Assembly: GCA_030147505.1 (NCBI GenBank)
Contig: JASBVG010000077.1
Coordinates: 1-36,026, forward strand
Reading direction: 5' to 3'
Source: Tardiphaga sp.
Lineage (GTDB): Bacteria; Pseudomonadota; Alphaproteobacteria; Rhizobiales; Xanthobacteraceae
DNA length: 36,026 nt
Shown here: piece by piece, positions 16,528 to 24,641 of the stretch
Layout of the letters: every line of letters starts with the position of its first letter
Position numbering within the stretch: position 1 is the first letter of the stretch
Made by a program: the position numbers and the translations under genes
The notes under the pieces: model-generated
What the model saw: only the letters and a program-made list of their open reading frames with translations
Database searches by the model: none
Told to the model about the DNA's origin: nothing

Positions 16528-17186
16528 CAGGCCGCCATCGCCGGTGCGGTTCTCTCAAATGTCACGAGGGTATAGATGCCGAACGGCCGCAGCTTGCGGC
16601 GCTCGACGAGAATGCTGTCGGCATTCGCCTGCGACCACGCCTGCAGCCGCGCGAACGGGAATTCCGGGCGCAAACCGAGCGAGCGCGTTTTCTCCGCCAC
16701 CCAGCGCTCCAGCGCCGCGGCCCAGCCGGTTTCAGAATACAGATGATTGACGAGAATGATGCGGCCGCCCGGCTTCACCACGCGGTGGCATTCGGACAGC
16801 ACCTGCTCGGGATTCTCCACGAGCGTGATAACGAACTGCGCCACCACGCAGTCGAAAGTGGAGTCTGCGAAGTCCATCGCATGGGCGTCCATCTGCCGGA
16901 CGTCTTTCACCCAGGGAAAGCGGCCGGACGCCATCTTGGCACGGGCTTTGGCGAGCATCGGCTCAGACAGATCGATCCCGGTCACTTCGGTGCTGCTGTC
17001 GTAGTCCTCGAAGGAGAGCCCGGTACCGACGCCGACCTCAAGCACCTTGCCGCCGACGGCGCGCGCGGCTTCCGCGGCGGCGCGGCGCCCCTTCAGCATC
17101 ACCGGGCCACAGACGGCATCATAGATCGGCGCCCAGCGGGCATAGGCCGTTTCAACAATGGATTTTTCCAGATCCAGCGTCGTCAT
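16527..17186 (-). CDS. pmtA: Phosphatidylethanolamine N-methyltransferase (PmtA), Rhodobacter/rhizobial type
   Basis: The 219-residue class I SAM-dependent methyltransferase has motif I VLEVGVGTG (about 48-56), acidic motif VTGIDLSEPML, and a mid-motif around F-D-C-V-V-A-Q-F-V-I-T-L-V. The N-terminal Y-A-R-W-A-P-I-Y-D and the P-G-G-R-I-I-L-V-N-H motif are characteristic of bacterial PmtA, which converts phosphatidylethanolamine to phosphatidylcholine in three methylations at the inner membrane. It is first in a minus-strand run followed 54 bases later by the PlcP-like gene. Related ubiquinone/menaquinone methyltransferases share the fold, but the lipid-gene context favours PmtA. It is divergent from the chemotaxis gene across 266 bases. 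Confidence 0.82.
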   Translation of the reverse strand: MTTLDLEKSIVETAYARWAPIYDAVCGPVMLKGRRAAAEAARAVGGKVLEVGVGTGLSFEDYDSSTEVTGIDLSEPMLAKARAKMASGRFPWVKDVRQMDAHAMDFADSTFDCVVAQFVITLVENPEQVLSECHRVVKPGGRIILVNHLYSETGWAAALERWVAEKTRSLGLRPEFPFARLQAWSQANADSILVERRKLRPFGIYTLVTFERTAPAMAA

Positions 17187-17256
17187 CGATGGTTCCGTCC
17201 AGCGTGTCCAATGGAATCGGACAACTCATGTGCTGTTCGGCTGATATCAACGCGGG

Positions 17257-17274
17257 ATGACAATCCGGCGACAC
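17257..17274 (-). promoter_or_regulatory. Weak PHO-box-like site upstream of pmtA
   Basis: The minus strand reads GTGTCGC, four bases, TTGTCAT, matching 10 of 14 positions of the PHO-box consensus with correct spacing, about 70 bases before the pmtA ATG. One half-site is good and the other is degenerate. Apart from this, the 266-base divergent region 17187-17452 shows no clear element. Confidence 0.3.
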
Positions 17275-17452
17275 AACGCCGCGCGTTGCGACGTCACACA
17301 CAGACGAGACGAGATGGCGGGTGCAAGACTACCACAACCAAGAGAAATTGAAATCCAAAACACCACCTATGGTTTTACTCGCGCTTAAGCACCGAATGCA
17401 AAAGTCGGCAAACGAGTCGTCATAGACGCGGCCCAGGTGCCTAGAGGATCGG

Positions 17453-19180
17453 ATGTCATTTCTCGCGCGCTTCAGGATACTCACCAAAATTCTTGCGATC
17501 GTCGCATTGATGACGTCGATCTCCATCGCTCTCAGCTGGCTTGGTATCAGTGCCATGTCCCGTCTCGACGAGGACGCGACAAATATGAGCAGGGCGTCCA
17601 AACGTGCGCTGACCGGCGCGCGTGCCAATCAGGAGGTGATCGGGCTCAACCGCGCGGAGTTCCGCATCGCGCTCGATCCGCGCCCTGCAAATGTCGAACA
17701 GACCAGGAAAGATATCGACGCCCAGCTGAAAGCACTCGAGGACGGCATCGCCAGTATTGGCGAGACCCGCGACGAGCAGGCGCGGGCGATGCTTCCCGCT
17801 GTGAAGGAGGCTCTCGCGGCCTACAAGACCGGCCTCGCTGAGACGGTCCGGCTCGCGAGCACCGCGACCGAGGTGCCGCTCGATCCCCAGACGGCACGCT
17901 TGCGCGACTCCGCAGTCGCCGGCCGCCAGGCTGCGGAACGGCTGCGCACCGCGATGCGCGACGTCTCCAATCGGCTGCTCGAGCGCGTGGATCTCTACAC
18001 CCAGGCTGCATCGGAAGAATATGTCTGGACGTCGCGTCTGATGCTGATCGCGACGATTATCGGCGTCGCGTTGGGTCTGATCTCCGGATGGCTGATCGGC
18101 CGCTTCGGGATCGTGAAGCCGATGGCGAATCTCGTGGGCGATTCCGTGCGGCTGTCCGATGGCGATACCGCGGTGCGGTTCGACACTGCACAGCGCCGCG
18201 ACGAGATCGGCGCCGTCGCGGGTGCCGTCGCGCGTTTCCGCGACAATGTGATCGCGCAGGAGGAGGCCGCGACCAAAGCCGCCGCCGAGGTCGCCGCACG
18301 GGAGGCGCGGAATCGACACATCGAGAACACCGTCGAGAACTTCCGCATCACTGCCGAGCAGTTGCTGTCGACCGTCGATCAAAATGCCGGCGCGCTCAAG
18401 CAAACGGCGCAATCGTTGACCGGCATTGCGGGCGATGCCGCACAGCAGGCCGTCTCGGCTGCAGGGGCTTCGGAACAGACGGCGACCAATGTCCAGACCG
18501 TCGCATCCGCCGCCGAAGAACTCTCGAGTTCGATCTCGGAGATCGGCCGCCAGATCGAGCGCGCGACCATGACCGTGCAGAGCGCCGGTGAAACAACGTC
18601 GCGCTCGGAAACCGAGATCGAAGGCCTTGCCGATGCCGCACAGCGCATCGGCTCGGTGGTCGATCTGATCCAGGCCATCGCCGCGCAGACCAATCTTCTG
18701 GCACTCAACGCGACGATCGAAGCAGCCCGCGCCGGCGAGGCGGGACGCGGCTTTGCCGTGGTCGCCGCAGAGGTCAAGTCGCTGGCGAGCCAGACTGCAA
18801 AAGCGACCGGCGACATCGCTCAGCAGGTCTCTGGCATCCAGGCAACGACAGCGAATGCCGTGGCGTCGGTCAAGGAAATCGCACATGCGATGCGTGAGAT
18901 CGACGAAGTCACCACCGCAATCGCAAGCGCCATGGAAGAACAGGGCGCCGCGACGCGTGAAATCTCCCAGAACGTCCAGATGGCCGCATCCGGCACACAA
19001 TTGCTGGCGTCGAACATCTCGGCCGTGAACAGAGCGATCGGCGAGACCAATCGCTCGGCCGATGACGTGTCCGGCGCTTCCGGCAATGTATCATCCGCGG
19101 CCGGCGATCTCGCTGCTCAGGTCAAACTGTTCTTTGCAGCACTGCATCAGGAGCCTGTCGGCCACGCGAAGGCGGCGTGA
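17453..19180 (+). CDS. Methyl-accepting chemotaxis protein with small periplasmic helical sensor
   Basis: The 575-residue transmembrane chemoreceptor has helix 1 at about residues 10-32, a periplasmic four-helix-bundle-like region of about 160 residues (33-194), helix 2 at about 195-216, a HAMP domain at about 217-270 and a long cytoplasmic signalling coiled coil. The hairpin tip that binds CheA and CheW is plain: [20 protein letters not shown] (about 410-429) followed by GRGFAVVA. It has Gln/Glu-rich methylation helices but no C-terminal NWETF-like CheR/CheB tether. The ligand is unknown. The ATG at 17453 has AGAGGA just upstream. No other che gene is nearby, so it is an orphan receptor. Confidence 0.92.
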   Translation: MSFLARFRILTKILAIVALMTSISIALSWLGISAMSRLDEDATNMSRASKRALTGARANQEVIGLNRAEFRIALDPRPANVEQTRKDIDAQLKALEDGIASIGETRDEQARAMLPAVKEALAAYKTGLAETVRLASTATEVPLDPQTARLRDSAVAGRQAAERLRTAMRDVSNRLLERVDLYTQAASEEYVWTSRLMLIATIIGVALGLISGWLIGRFGIVKPMANLVGDSVRLSDGDTAVRFDTAQRRDEIGAVAGAVARFRDNVIAQEEAATKAAAEVAAREARNRHIENTVENFRITAEQLLSTVDQNAGALKQTAQSLTGIAGDAAQQAVSAAGASEQTATNVQTVASAAEELSSSISEIGRQIERATMTVQSAGETTSRSETEIEGLADAAQRIGSVVDLIQAIAAQTNLLALNATIEAARAGEAGRGFAVVAAEVKSLASQTAKATGDIAQQVSGIQATTANAVASVKEIAHAMREIDEVTTAIASAMEEQGAATREISQNVQMAASGTQLLASNISAVNRAIGETNRSADDVSGASGNVSSAAGDLAAQVKLFFAALHQEPVGHAKAA

Positions 19181-19195
19181 CCGCAACCTCGGCAA

Positions 19196-19226
19196 GATGA
19201 CGTCGGATGATGCATCCGTCGTCATC
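19196..19226. terminator. Bidirectional hairpin between convergent mcp and thiD
   Basis: A 14-bp stem with one mismatch (19196-19209 against 19213-19226) and a 3-base loop lies in the 75-base gap between the convergent stop codons. There is no T run on either side, so it is a probable but unproven terminator. Confidence 0.5.
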
Positions 19227-19255
19227 ACCGTCCCGGGTCAAGGCGACGGTCGACA

Positions 19256-20056
19256 TCAGTAAAAAGTATGGAAATGATGCACCGGGCCGTGACCATACCC
19301 GACCGTGAACTTGTCTGCCGCAGCGATCGCCGCAGTGACATAGGCCTTGGCGGACCGCACTGCCGCATCCATGTCCTCGCCTTTGGCAAGCCCTGCTGCG
19401 ATCGCTGACGAAAGCGTGCATCCGGTGCCGTGTGTATTCTTCGTCACCAGGCGCGAGGCCGGCAGAGCCACTGCCCCCTTTTTGGTGACAAAGTAATCGG
19501 TGCTTTCCGGTCCATCGCCGTGACCGCCCTTGATCACCACCGCCTTGCAGCCGAGCCCGAGCAACCGCTTGCCCTGCTCTTCGATCTCGGCCTCACCCTT
19601 TGCCATCGGTTCGTCGAGCAGTGCAGCGGCTTCGGGCAGATTTGGTGTGATGATGTCGGCGCAAGGGATCAGCACCTTTCGGAGCGCATCGATCGCATCG
19701 GGCACCAGCAGACGATCACCCGATGTCGCCACCATCACCGGATCCAGCACGACATGTTTCGGCTTCCATTTCGCGAGACTCGCCGCAATCGCCTCGATGA
19801 CATCGCGCTGCGCTACCATGCCGATCTTCACCGCGCCGACCGCGAGATCGACGAAAACCGCATCGATCTGATCGCTGACAAATGCCGCCGGCACCTGATG
19901 GATGCCGGTGACGCCATGGGTGTTCTGTGAGGTCAGCGCCGAGATGGCTGAAGCGCCGTAGACGCCGAGCGCGGCGAAGGTCTTGAGGTCTGCCTGAATC
20001 CCCGCTCCACCCGAAGAATCGGAGCCGGCAATGGTCAGGGCAACGGGCGTTGGCAT
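19256..20056 (-). CDS. thiD: Hydroxymethylpyrimidine/phosphomethylpyrimidine kinase ThiD
   Basis: The 266-residue ribokinase-fold enzyme phosphorylates HMP and HMP-P to HMP-PP for thiamine synthesis in the cytoplasm. It has the N-terminal family signature AGSDSSGGAGIQADLK, the substrate region ALTSQNTHGV, and the anion-hole/catalytic segment NTHGTGCTLSSAIAAGLAKG with its GTGC motif. The length is normal for ThiD. The ATG at 20056 is preferred; an in-frame GTG four codons earlier (20068) has no ribosome-binding site of its own. No other thi gene and no recognisable TPP riboswitch is adjacent. Confidence 0.92.
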   Translation of the reverse strand: MPTPVALTIAGSDSSGGAGIQADLKTFAALGVYGASAISALTSQNTHGVTGIHQVPAAFVSDQIDAVFVDLAVGAVKIGMVAQRDVIEAIAASLAKWKPKHVVLDPVMVATSGDRLLVPDAIDALRKVLIPCADIITPNLPEAAALLDEPMAKGEAEIEEQGKRLLGLGCKAVVIKGGHGDGPESTDYFVTKKGAVALPASRLVTKNTHGTGCTLSSAIAAGLAKGEDMDAAVRSAKAYVTAAIAAADKFTVGYGHGPVHHFHTFY

Positions 20057-20250
20057 CGAAAAACTCACGTCAAATCAAGCGGGAAGCAGGTTCACAGTGG
20101 TACTCCACCGCCACCGGACCGGCAACCGGTCGACATCAGCCACCCTGTAGCCCCCTACAAAATACTCAATGCGCCAAACTGTCCCGCGCTCCCGCATGGC
20201 GAAGCTGCGTGCAATGCGATATCGTCGCCAAAAATCAGGAGGAGACAAGA

Positions 20251-21240
20251 ATGACCAGTCATTTCAACCGCCGTCATTTTCTGGCCGCCGGCTCTGCCGC
20301 CGTCGCGATGCCATTTCTGGCGCGAAACGCCTCCGCCCAGGCCGCCTGGCCGTCGAAGCAGATTCGCATGGTCTGCAGCTATCCGGCGGGCGGGCAGACC
20401 GACCTGCTGGCGCGCTCGTTCGGCGAATTTATCGGCAAGCAGATCGGCCAGACCGTTGTGGTCGAAAACAAGGCCGGCGCATCCGGCGCCATCGGCACCG
20501 CGGAAGTTGCGCGCGCCGAGCCCGATGGGCACACCATCCTGTGCTCGATCTCCACAACCTATGTGATGAACCGGGTGATGCTGAAGACACCCGGCTACGA
20601 CATGGACAAGGATCTCACATTGGTCAGCGTCGTTCCGGGCGCCGGACTTCTTCTGGTCGCGAATCCCTCGTCGGGCGTGAAGTCGCTGGAGGATTTCGTC
20701 GCCTTCTCCAAGAAGAAGGACAAGGTCAATTTCGGTACCTACAGCGTTGGCTCGGCCCCGCACTTCACTATCAATGAGCTGAACAAGCAATACGGCCTCA
20801 AGATCGAGCCGATCCACTATCGCGGCGAAGCGCCGATGTGGACCGGCCTCGCAGACGGCTCGCTGGATTTCGCCATGGGCAGCTACACGGCCGCGCAATC
20901 GGTGCTGCAGAGCAATCGCGGCGTGGTGTTTGCAGTGCATTCGAAGAAGGTCGATGCGATCCCGGAGGTGAAGACGCTGCCGGAACAAGGCGCGACGTCG
21001 AAATTCTTCACCGTGAGCGGGTTCTCCGGCTGGGCCGTGCCGAAAGCGACACCGCAGCCGGTCGTCGACAAGCTGGCAGCACTGTTCGTGCAGGCCAATA
21101 ACGATCCGAAGATCAAGGAAGTCCTCAAGACCGTGGCTCTGGAGCCGGCGCTGGGCTTCAAGGAGACCAATGCGCTGTATCAGAAGGAACTGCCGGTCTG
21201 GCTCGAGGCGGCGCAGGCGCTAGGGCTGCAGCCAGCCTGA
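20251..21240 (+). CDS. Tripartite tricarboxylate transporter-type periplasmic binding protein (Bug/TctC family)
   Basis: The 329-residue secreted binding protein begins with NRRHFLAAGSAAVAMPFLAR and an A-S-A-Q-A cleavage site, a twin-arginine-like signal. The mature part opens with the Bug-family sequence W-P-S-K-Q-I-R-M-V-C-S-Y-P-A-G-G-Q-T-D and later shows V-V-V-E-N-K-A-G-A-S-G-A-I-G-T and Y-S-V-G-S-A-P-H-F-T. These proteins bind carboxylates or similar small acids in the periplasm. The usual membrane partners TctA and TctB are absent, as is common for this expanded family. The ATG at 20251 follows a strong AGGAGGAGA site. The 194 bases before it hold no other clear element. Confidence 0.9.
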   Translation: MTSHFNRRHFLAAGSAAVAMPFLARNASAQAAWPSKQIRMVCSYPAGGQTDLLARSFGEFIGKQIGQTVVVENKAGASGAIGTAEVARAEPDGHTILCSISTTYVMNRVMLKTPGYDMDKDLTLVSVVPGAGLLLVANPSSGVKSLEDFVAFSKKKDKVNFGTYSVGSAPHFTINELNKQYGLKIEPIHYRGEAPMWTGLADGSLDFAMGSYTAAQSVLQSNRGVVFAVHSKKVDAIPEVKTLPEQGATSKFFTVSGFSGWAVPKATPQPVVDKLAALFVQANNDPKIKEVLKTVALEPALGFKETNALYQKELPVWLEAAQALGLQPA

Positions 21241-21253
21241 CGAGACGCCCGAG

Positions 21254-21298
21254 GTGGCGGCCGGCGGTTCCCGCCGGCCTTGCCACGCTGGCGGTTTT
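21254..21298 (+). terminator. Hairpin terminator after the Bug-family gene
   Basis: A 9-bp G+C stem (21259-21267 with 21271-21279, loop TTC) is extended by a 5-bp outer stem (21254-21258 with 21282-21286). A short T run follows at 21295-21298. It lies between the binding-protein stop and the small AsnC-domain gene. Confidence 0.6.
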
Positions 21299-21339
21299 GC
21301 GCTTGATGGTCTTCAATCCCCTGCGTCCGGAGACCGTCG

Positions 21340-21576
21340 ATGATCCCCTTCTTTGTCCAGATCAAGTGCAAGCTTGGCCAGTCCTATATCGTGGCCAATG
21401 CGCTGGCGGAGGCCGAGATCGCCTCGGAAATCTATTCGACCGCGGGCCACTATGACCTGCTGGTGAAGTTCTATGTCGACAAGGAAACCGACATCGGCCA
21501 CTTCGTAAACGAGAAGGTCCAGGTTCTGCCCGGCATCCAGGACACCCACACGATCATCACATTCAAGGCCTTTTGA
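21340..21576 (+). CDS. Stand-alone Lrp/AsnC effector-binding (RAM) domain protein
   Basis: The 78-residue protein consists only of the beta-alpha-beta-beta-alpha-beta ligand-binding domain of Lrp/AsnC regulators (Q-I-K-C-K-L-G, then T-A-G-H-Y-D-L-L-V-K-F-Y and a final H-T-I-I-T-F). It has no DNA-binding helix-turn-helix. Such proteins form dimers or higher rings and can bind amino acids; some pair with full-length Lrp proteins. The ATG has GGAGA six bases upstream. A full Lrp/AsnC regulator lies 2.6 kb away beyond the convergent E1-type gene. Partnership between the two is only a possibility. Confidence 0.88.
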   Translation: MIPFFVQIKCKLGQSYIVANALAEAEIASEIYSTAGHYDLLVKFYVDKETDIGHFVNEKVQVLPGIQDTHTIITFKAF

Positions 21577-21593
21577 GGCAAACAAATCCTTGT

Positions 21594-21621
21594 CGTCATC
21601 CCGACGCACGTCGGGATGACG
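21594..21621. terminator. Bidirectional hairpin between convergent genes
   Basis: A perfect 12-bp stem (21594-21605 with 21610-21621) and 4-base loop lie in the 48-base gap between the AsnC-domain gene and the convergent E1-type gene. The motif, GTCATCCCGAC and its complement, is of a type often seen at alphaproteobacterial gene ends. Confidence 0.6.
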
Positions 21622-21624
21622 TGC

Positions 21625-23988
21625 CTACACCGCCATTTTCCGGTGCCGCACCGGCGCCGCCGGGTTCAGGCTTTCCGCCGCGTCGATGATCGAATTCGTG
21701 TCGATGCCGTGATGGCGATAGAGATCGCCGATGGTGCCGGTCTGGCCGAAATGCTCGACCCCGAGCGCTTCCAGCCGATGACCGTGCACCGCCCCGATCC
21801 AGCCGAGCGTTACCGGATGGCCATCGAGCACGGTGACGATGCCGCAGTCGCGCGGCAGCGGAGCAAGCAGCTTTTCGATATGGCTTTGCTGCGGCGTGCG
21901 CTGCTCGCGGCGGGTGCGCCGTGCCGCGGTCCAGCCCGCATGCAGCCGATCCGCCGAGGTGATCGCCAGCAGGCCGATATCGCGATGGCTTTCGCCCAGC
22001 AGTCCCGTTGCCTCGATCGCTTCCGGCGCCAGCGCGCCGCTATAGGCAATCACGAGATCGCAGTTGTCGCCGGGCGTGCGCAGCCAGTAGGCGCCGTCCG
22101 CAATATGCTGCTGCAGCTCTGGCGTCATAATGCGCTTCGGCTGCTCGATGGTCCGCGTCGAGAGCCGCAGATAGCATGAGCCGCCCTCGCCCGCATCGCG
22201 CTGCATATGCGCGAAGCCCCAGCGCATGATGACCGCGAGCTCGTCGACAAAGGCCGGTTCGAACGAGGCGAGCCCGTCCTGCGCCATGCCGATCAGCGGG
22301 GTTGCGATCGACTGATGCGCGCCACCTTCCGGCGCCAACGTGATCCCCGACGGCGTCGCTGCCACCATGAAACGCGCATCCTGATAGCAAGCATAGTTCA
22401 GCGCATCGAGCCCACGCTCGATGAAGGGATCATACAGCGTCGCAATCGGCAGTAGCCGCGCCCCGTTAATGGAATGCGACAGGCCGAGCGCCGACATCAT
22501 GATGAAGAGATTCATCTCGGCGATCCCCAGCTCCATATGCTGGCCCTTCGGCGAATAGTCCCACGTGAAGGTCGACGGGATCTTCTCCTGCCGGAACAGA
22601 TCAGCATTTTCCGCTTTGGCGAACAGGCCACGGCGATTGACCCAGGCACCGAGATTGGTCGAGACCGTGACGTCGGGCGAGGCCGTGACGATGCGTGACG
22701 CCAGTTCGCTCTCACTACGCGCGAGTTCGTTGAGAAGCAGCCCAAACCCCTGCTGCGTGGACATCTCAGCGGCAGGCTTGAACTGCAACGCATCAGGCAC
22801 GACGATGGCCGGCGCATCGAGCCGGCGGTGGCCCTGCTGCACGAACGGCACCTGCTTCAGGAACGCTTCCAGCGCTGCGGCATCCTGCGTCAGGCCTTCG
22901 AACTTGTCCCACTCATGTCCGGGCCGGATGTTCTGGCTCTCTCGCCACTTCTCCATCTGCGCCGGCGTCATCAGGCCGGCGTGATTGTCCTTGTGGCCCT
23001 GGAATGGCAGGCCGACGCCCTTGATCGTATAGGCGATGAAGCAGACGGGGCGATCATGGTCGATGGCCTCGAAAGCCGTGAGCATGCTACCCATGTCGTG
23101 ACCGCCGAGATTGGACATCAGCGCCAGCAACTCGTCGTCGCTGCGCCGGTCGATCAGCGCGGTGACATCTCCCTGATCGCCGATCTCGTCATGCAGGCGC
23201 TTGCGGAACGCCGCGCCGCCCTGGAAGCATAGCGCCGCGTAGCGCTGGTTCGGGCAGTTGTCGATCCAGCTTTTCAACGCCGCCCCGCCGGGTTCGGCAA
23301 AGGCGGCATCCATCAACCGGCCATATTTGACGATGACCACGTCCCAACCGAAGTTCCGGAACATGGACTCGAATTTTTCCCACAGACCCTCGCGCACGAC
23401 AGCATCGAGACTCTGGCGGTTATAATCGATGATCCACCAGCAATTGCGCAGGCCATGCTTCCAGCCTTCGACCAGCGCCTCGAAGATGTTGCCCTCGTCC
23501 ATCTCGGCGTCGCCGACCAGCGCGATCATACGCCCCTCGCGGCGCCCCTTCATCAGGCCGTGGGCGGAGACATAGTCCTGGACCAGCGACGAGAACAGCG
23601 TCTGCGCAACGCCAAGACCGACGGAGCCCGTGGAAAAATCGACGTCATCGACATCCTTGGTGCGTGACGGATAGCTCTGCGCACCCTTGAAGCCTCGGAA
23701 ATTCTCCAGCTTCTCGCGCGTCTGGTTGCCGAACAGATACTGGATGGCGTGGAAGATCGGCGACGCATGCGGCTTCACCGCAACGCGGTCTTCAGGCTTC
23801 AGCACCGAAAAATAAAGCGCCGACATGATTGTCGCGAGCGATGCCGACGAAGCCTGATGGCCGCCGACCTTGAGGCCATCGGCATTGGCGCGGATGTGAT
23901 TGGCGTTGTGGATGGTCCATGACGAGAGCCAGAGCGCCTTTTTCGCCAGCGCTGTGAGCGTCTGCAGGCGGTTGTCGTCGATTGGCAT
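21625..23988 (-). CDS. Thiamine-diphosphate 2-oxoacid dehydrogenase E1 / transketolase-like (AceE/MdeB-type)
   Basis: The 787-residue protein has the layout of homodimeric pyruvate dehydrogenase E1 (AceE). An N-terminal ThDP domain carries H-A-S-P-I-F-H-A-I-Q-Y-L-F-G and the cofactor motif VGDAEMDEGN...IIDYN (about 158-190). A middle pyrimidine-binding domain carries H-M-E-L-G-I-A-E-M-N-L (about 480-490), and a transketolase C-terminal domain follows. The usual GDG is GDA here. The catalogue of relatives includes the 2-oxobutyrate-dehydrogenase E1 MdeB, which is also associated with an Lrp-type regulator. The divergent Lrp/AsnC gene next door suggests control by an amino acid or its oxoacid. 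Alphaproteobacteria normally use a heterotetrameric PDH E1 for glycolytic pyruvate, so this is likely a specialised enzyme. The substrate is not proven. The ATG has GGGAGC six bases upstream. Confidence 0.8.
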   Translation of the reverse strand: MPIDDNRLQTLTALAKKALWLSSWTIHNANHIRANADGLKVGGHQASSASLATIMSALYFSVLKPEDRVAVKPHASPIFHAIQYLFGNQTREKLENFRGFKGAQSYPSRTKDVDDVDFSTGSVGLGVAQTLFSSLVQDYVSAHGLMKGRREGRMIALVGDAEMDEGNIFEALVEGWKHGLRNCWWIIDYNRQSLDAVVREGLWEKFESMFRNFGWDVVIVKYGRLMDAAFAEPGGAALKSWIDNCPNQRYAALCFQGGAAFRKRLHDEIGDQGDVTALIDRRSDDELLALMSNLGGHDMGSMLTAFEAIDHDRPVCFIAYTIKGVGLPFQGHKDNHAGLMTPAQMEKWRESQNIRPGHEWDKFEGLTQDAAALEAFLKQVPFVQQGHRRLDAPAIVVPDALQFKPAAEMSTQQGFGLLLNELARSESELASRIVTASPDVTVSTNLGAWVNRRGLFAKAENADLFRQEKIPSTFTWDYSPKGQHMELGIAEMNLFIMMSALGLSHSINGARLLPIATLYDPFIERGLDALNYACYQDARFMVAATPSGITLAPEGGAHQSIATPLIGMAQDGLASFEPAFVDELAVIMRWGFAHMQRDAGEGGSCYLRLSTRTIEQPKRIMTPELQQHIADGAYWLRTPGDNCDLVIAYSGALAPEAIEATGLLGESHRDIGLLAITSADRLHAGWTAARRTRREQRTPQQSHIEKLLAPLPRDCGIVTVLDGHPVTLGWIGAVHGHRLEALGVEHFGQTGTIGDLYRHHGIDTNSIIDAAESLNPAAPVRHRKMAV

Positions 23989-24095
23989 GGTTGTGCTCCC
24001 GTAAACAGCCGGCTGAAACCGGCCGTGAATTAGGCATCATTCTAGCAGCGCCCATTTCGGGATTTTCTCAATTCATGGCGACAGACACCGGTAAA

Positions 24096-24143
24096 TTGGG
24101 ATAAACATATCGCCCAACCTTCAATTTCGCGAATTTATCCCAA
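24096..24143. promoter_or_regulatory. Candidate Lrp/AsnC operator in the divergent promoter
   Basis: A perfect 10-bp inverted repeat, TTGGGATAAA (24096-24105) and TTTATCCCAA (24134-24143), spans the region before the regulator gene, and its right arm runs into the start codon. A related half-site (TTCGGGATTTT) begins near 24056. The A+T-rich spacer and arms fit an autoregulatory Lrp-family operator that would also control the divergent E1-type gene. The repeat is seen directly; binding is inferred. Confidence 0.55.
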
Positions 24144-24604
24144 TGTCAGCCTTGGATGCCATCGACCGCAGGATCCTCGCCGCTTTGCAGGCGGATAGCC
24201 GCATTACCATGCAGGAACTGGCAGACAAGGTCGGCCTCTCGATCTCGCCATGTCATCGCCGCGTGAAGCTGCTCGAACGGCGCGGTGTGATTTCGGGCTA
24301 TATGGCGCTGGTGGACCAGAAGGCTATCGGCCTGCCAGTAAGCGTGTTCATCTCGATCAAGCTGGTGAGACAGAAGGAAGAGGACCTCAACCGCTTCGCC
24401 AGGGCGATCGCAAAATGGGACGAGGTGCTGGAATGTTATCTGATGACCGGCAACCGCGATTATCTGCTCCGCGTGGTCGCTGCCGATCTCGCGTCCTATG
24501 AAGCATTCCTGAAGAACAAGCTGACGCGCCTCGACGGCATCGCGTCGATTGAGTCGAGCTTCGCACTCAGCCAAGTAAAATACTCGATCGCATTGCCGGT
24601 GTAA
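24143..24604 (+). CDS. Lrp/AsnC family transcriptional regulator
   Basis: The 153-residue regulator begins with the canonical L-D-A-I-D-R-R-I-L helix. A winged helix-turn-helix follows (M-Q-E-L-A-D-K-V-G-L-S-I-S-P-C-H-R-R-V-K-L-L, about 23-44) and a C-terminal effector-binding RAM domain (about 68-145, with C-Y-L-M-T-G-N-R-D-Y-L-L-R-V). Regulators of this family sense amino acids or oxoacids and often control a divergent metabolic gene, here the E1-type enzyme 154 bases away. No Shine-Dalgarno sequence is visible before the ATG, and the proposed operator overlaps it. Translation may therefore be weak or leaderless. Confidence 0.93.
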   Translation: MSALDAIDRRILAALQADSRITMQELADKVGLSISPCHRRVKLLERRGVISGYMALVDQKAIGLPVSVFISIKLVRQKEEDLNRFARAIAKWDEVLECYLMTGNRDYLLRVVAADLASYEAFLKNKLTRLDGIASIESSFALSQVKYSIALPV

Positions 24605-24606
24605 GT

Positions 24607-24637
24607 CGTCATTGCGAGGAGCCTGCTGGCAATGACG
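24607..24637. terminator. Hairpin at the convergent end of the Lrp gene
   Basis: A 9-bp stem, CGTCATTGC (24607-24615) with GCAATGACG (24629-24637), and a 13-base loop lie in the 37-base gap before the convergent MHYT gene. The arm resembles the widespread CGTCATTGCGAGGAGC repeat of alphaproteobacteria, here shortened. It probably acts as a bidirectional terminator. Confidence 0.55.
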
Positions 24638-24641
24638 GCAG

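Noticed and set aside
20057..20250. TPP riboswitch upstream of thiD
   Set aside because: The conserved CTGAGA-type core is not present on the minus strand before the gene.
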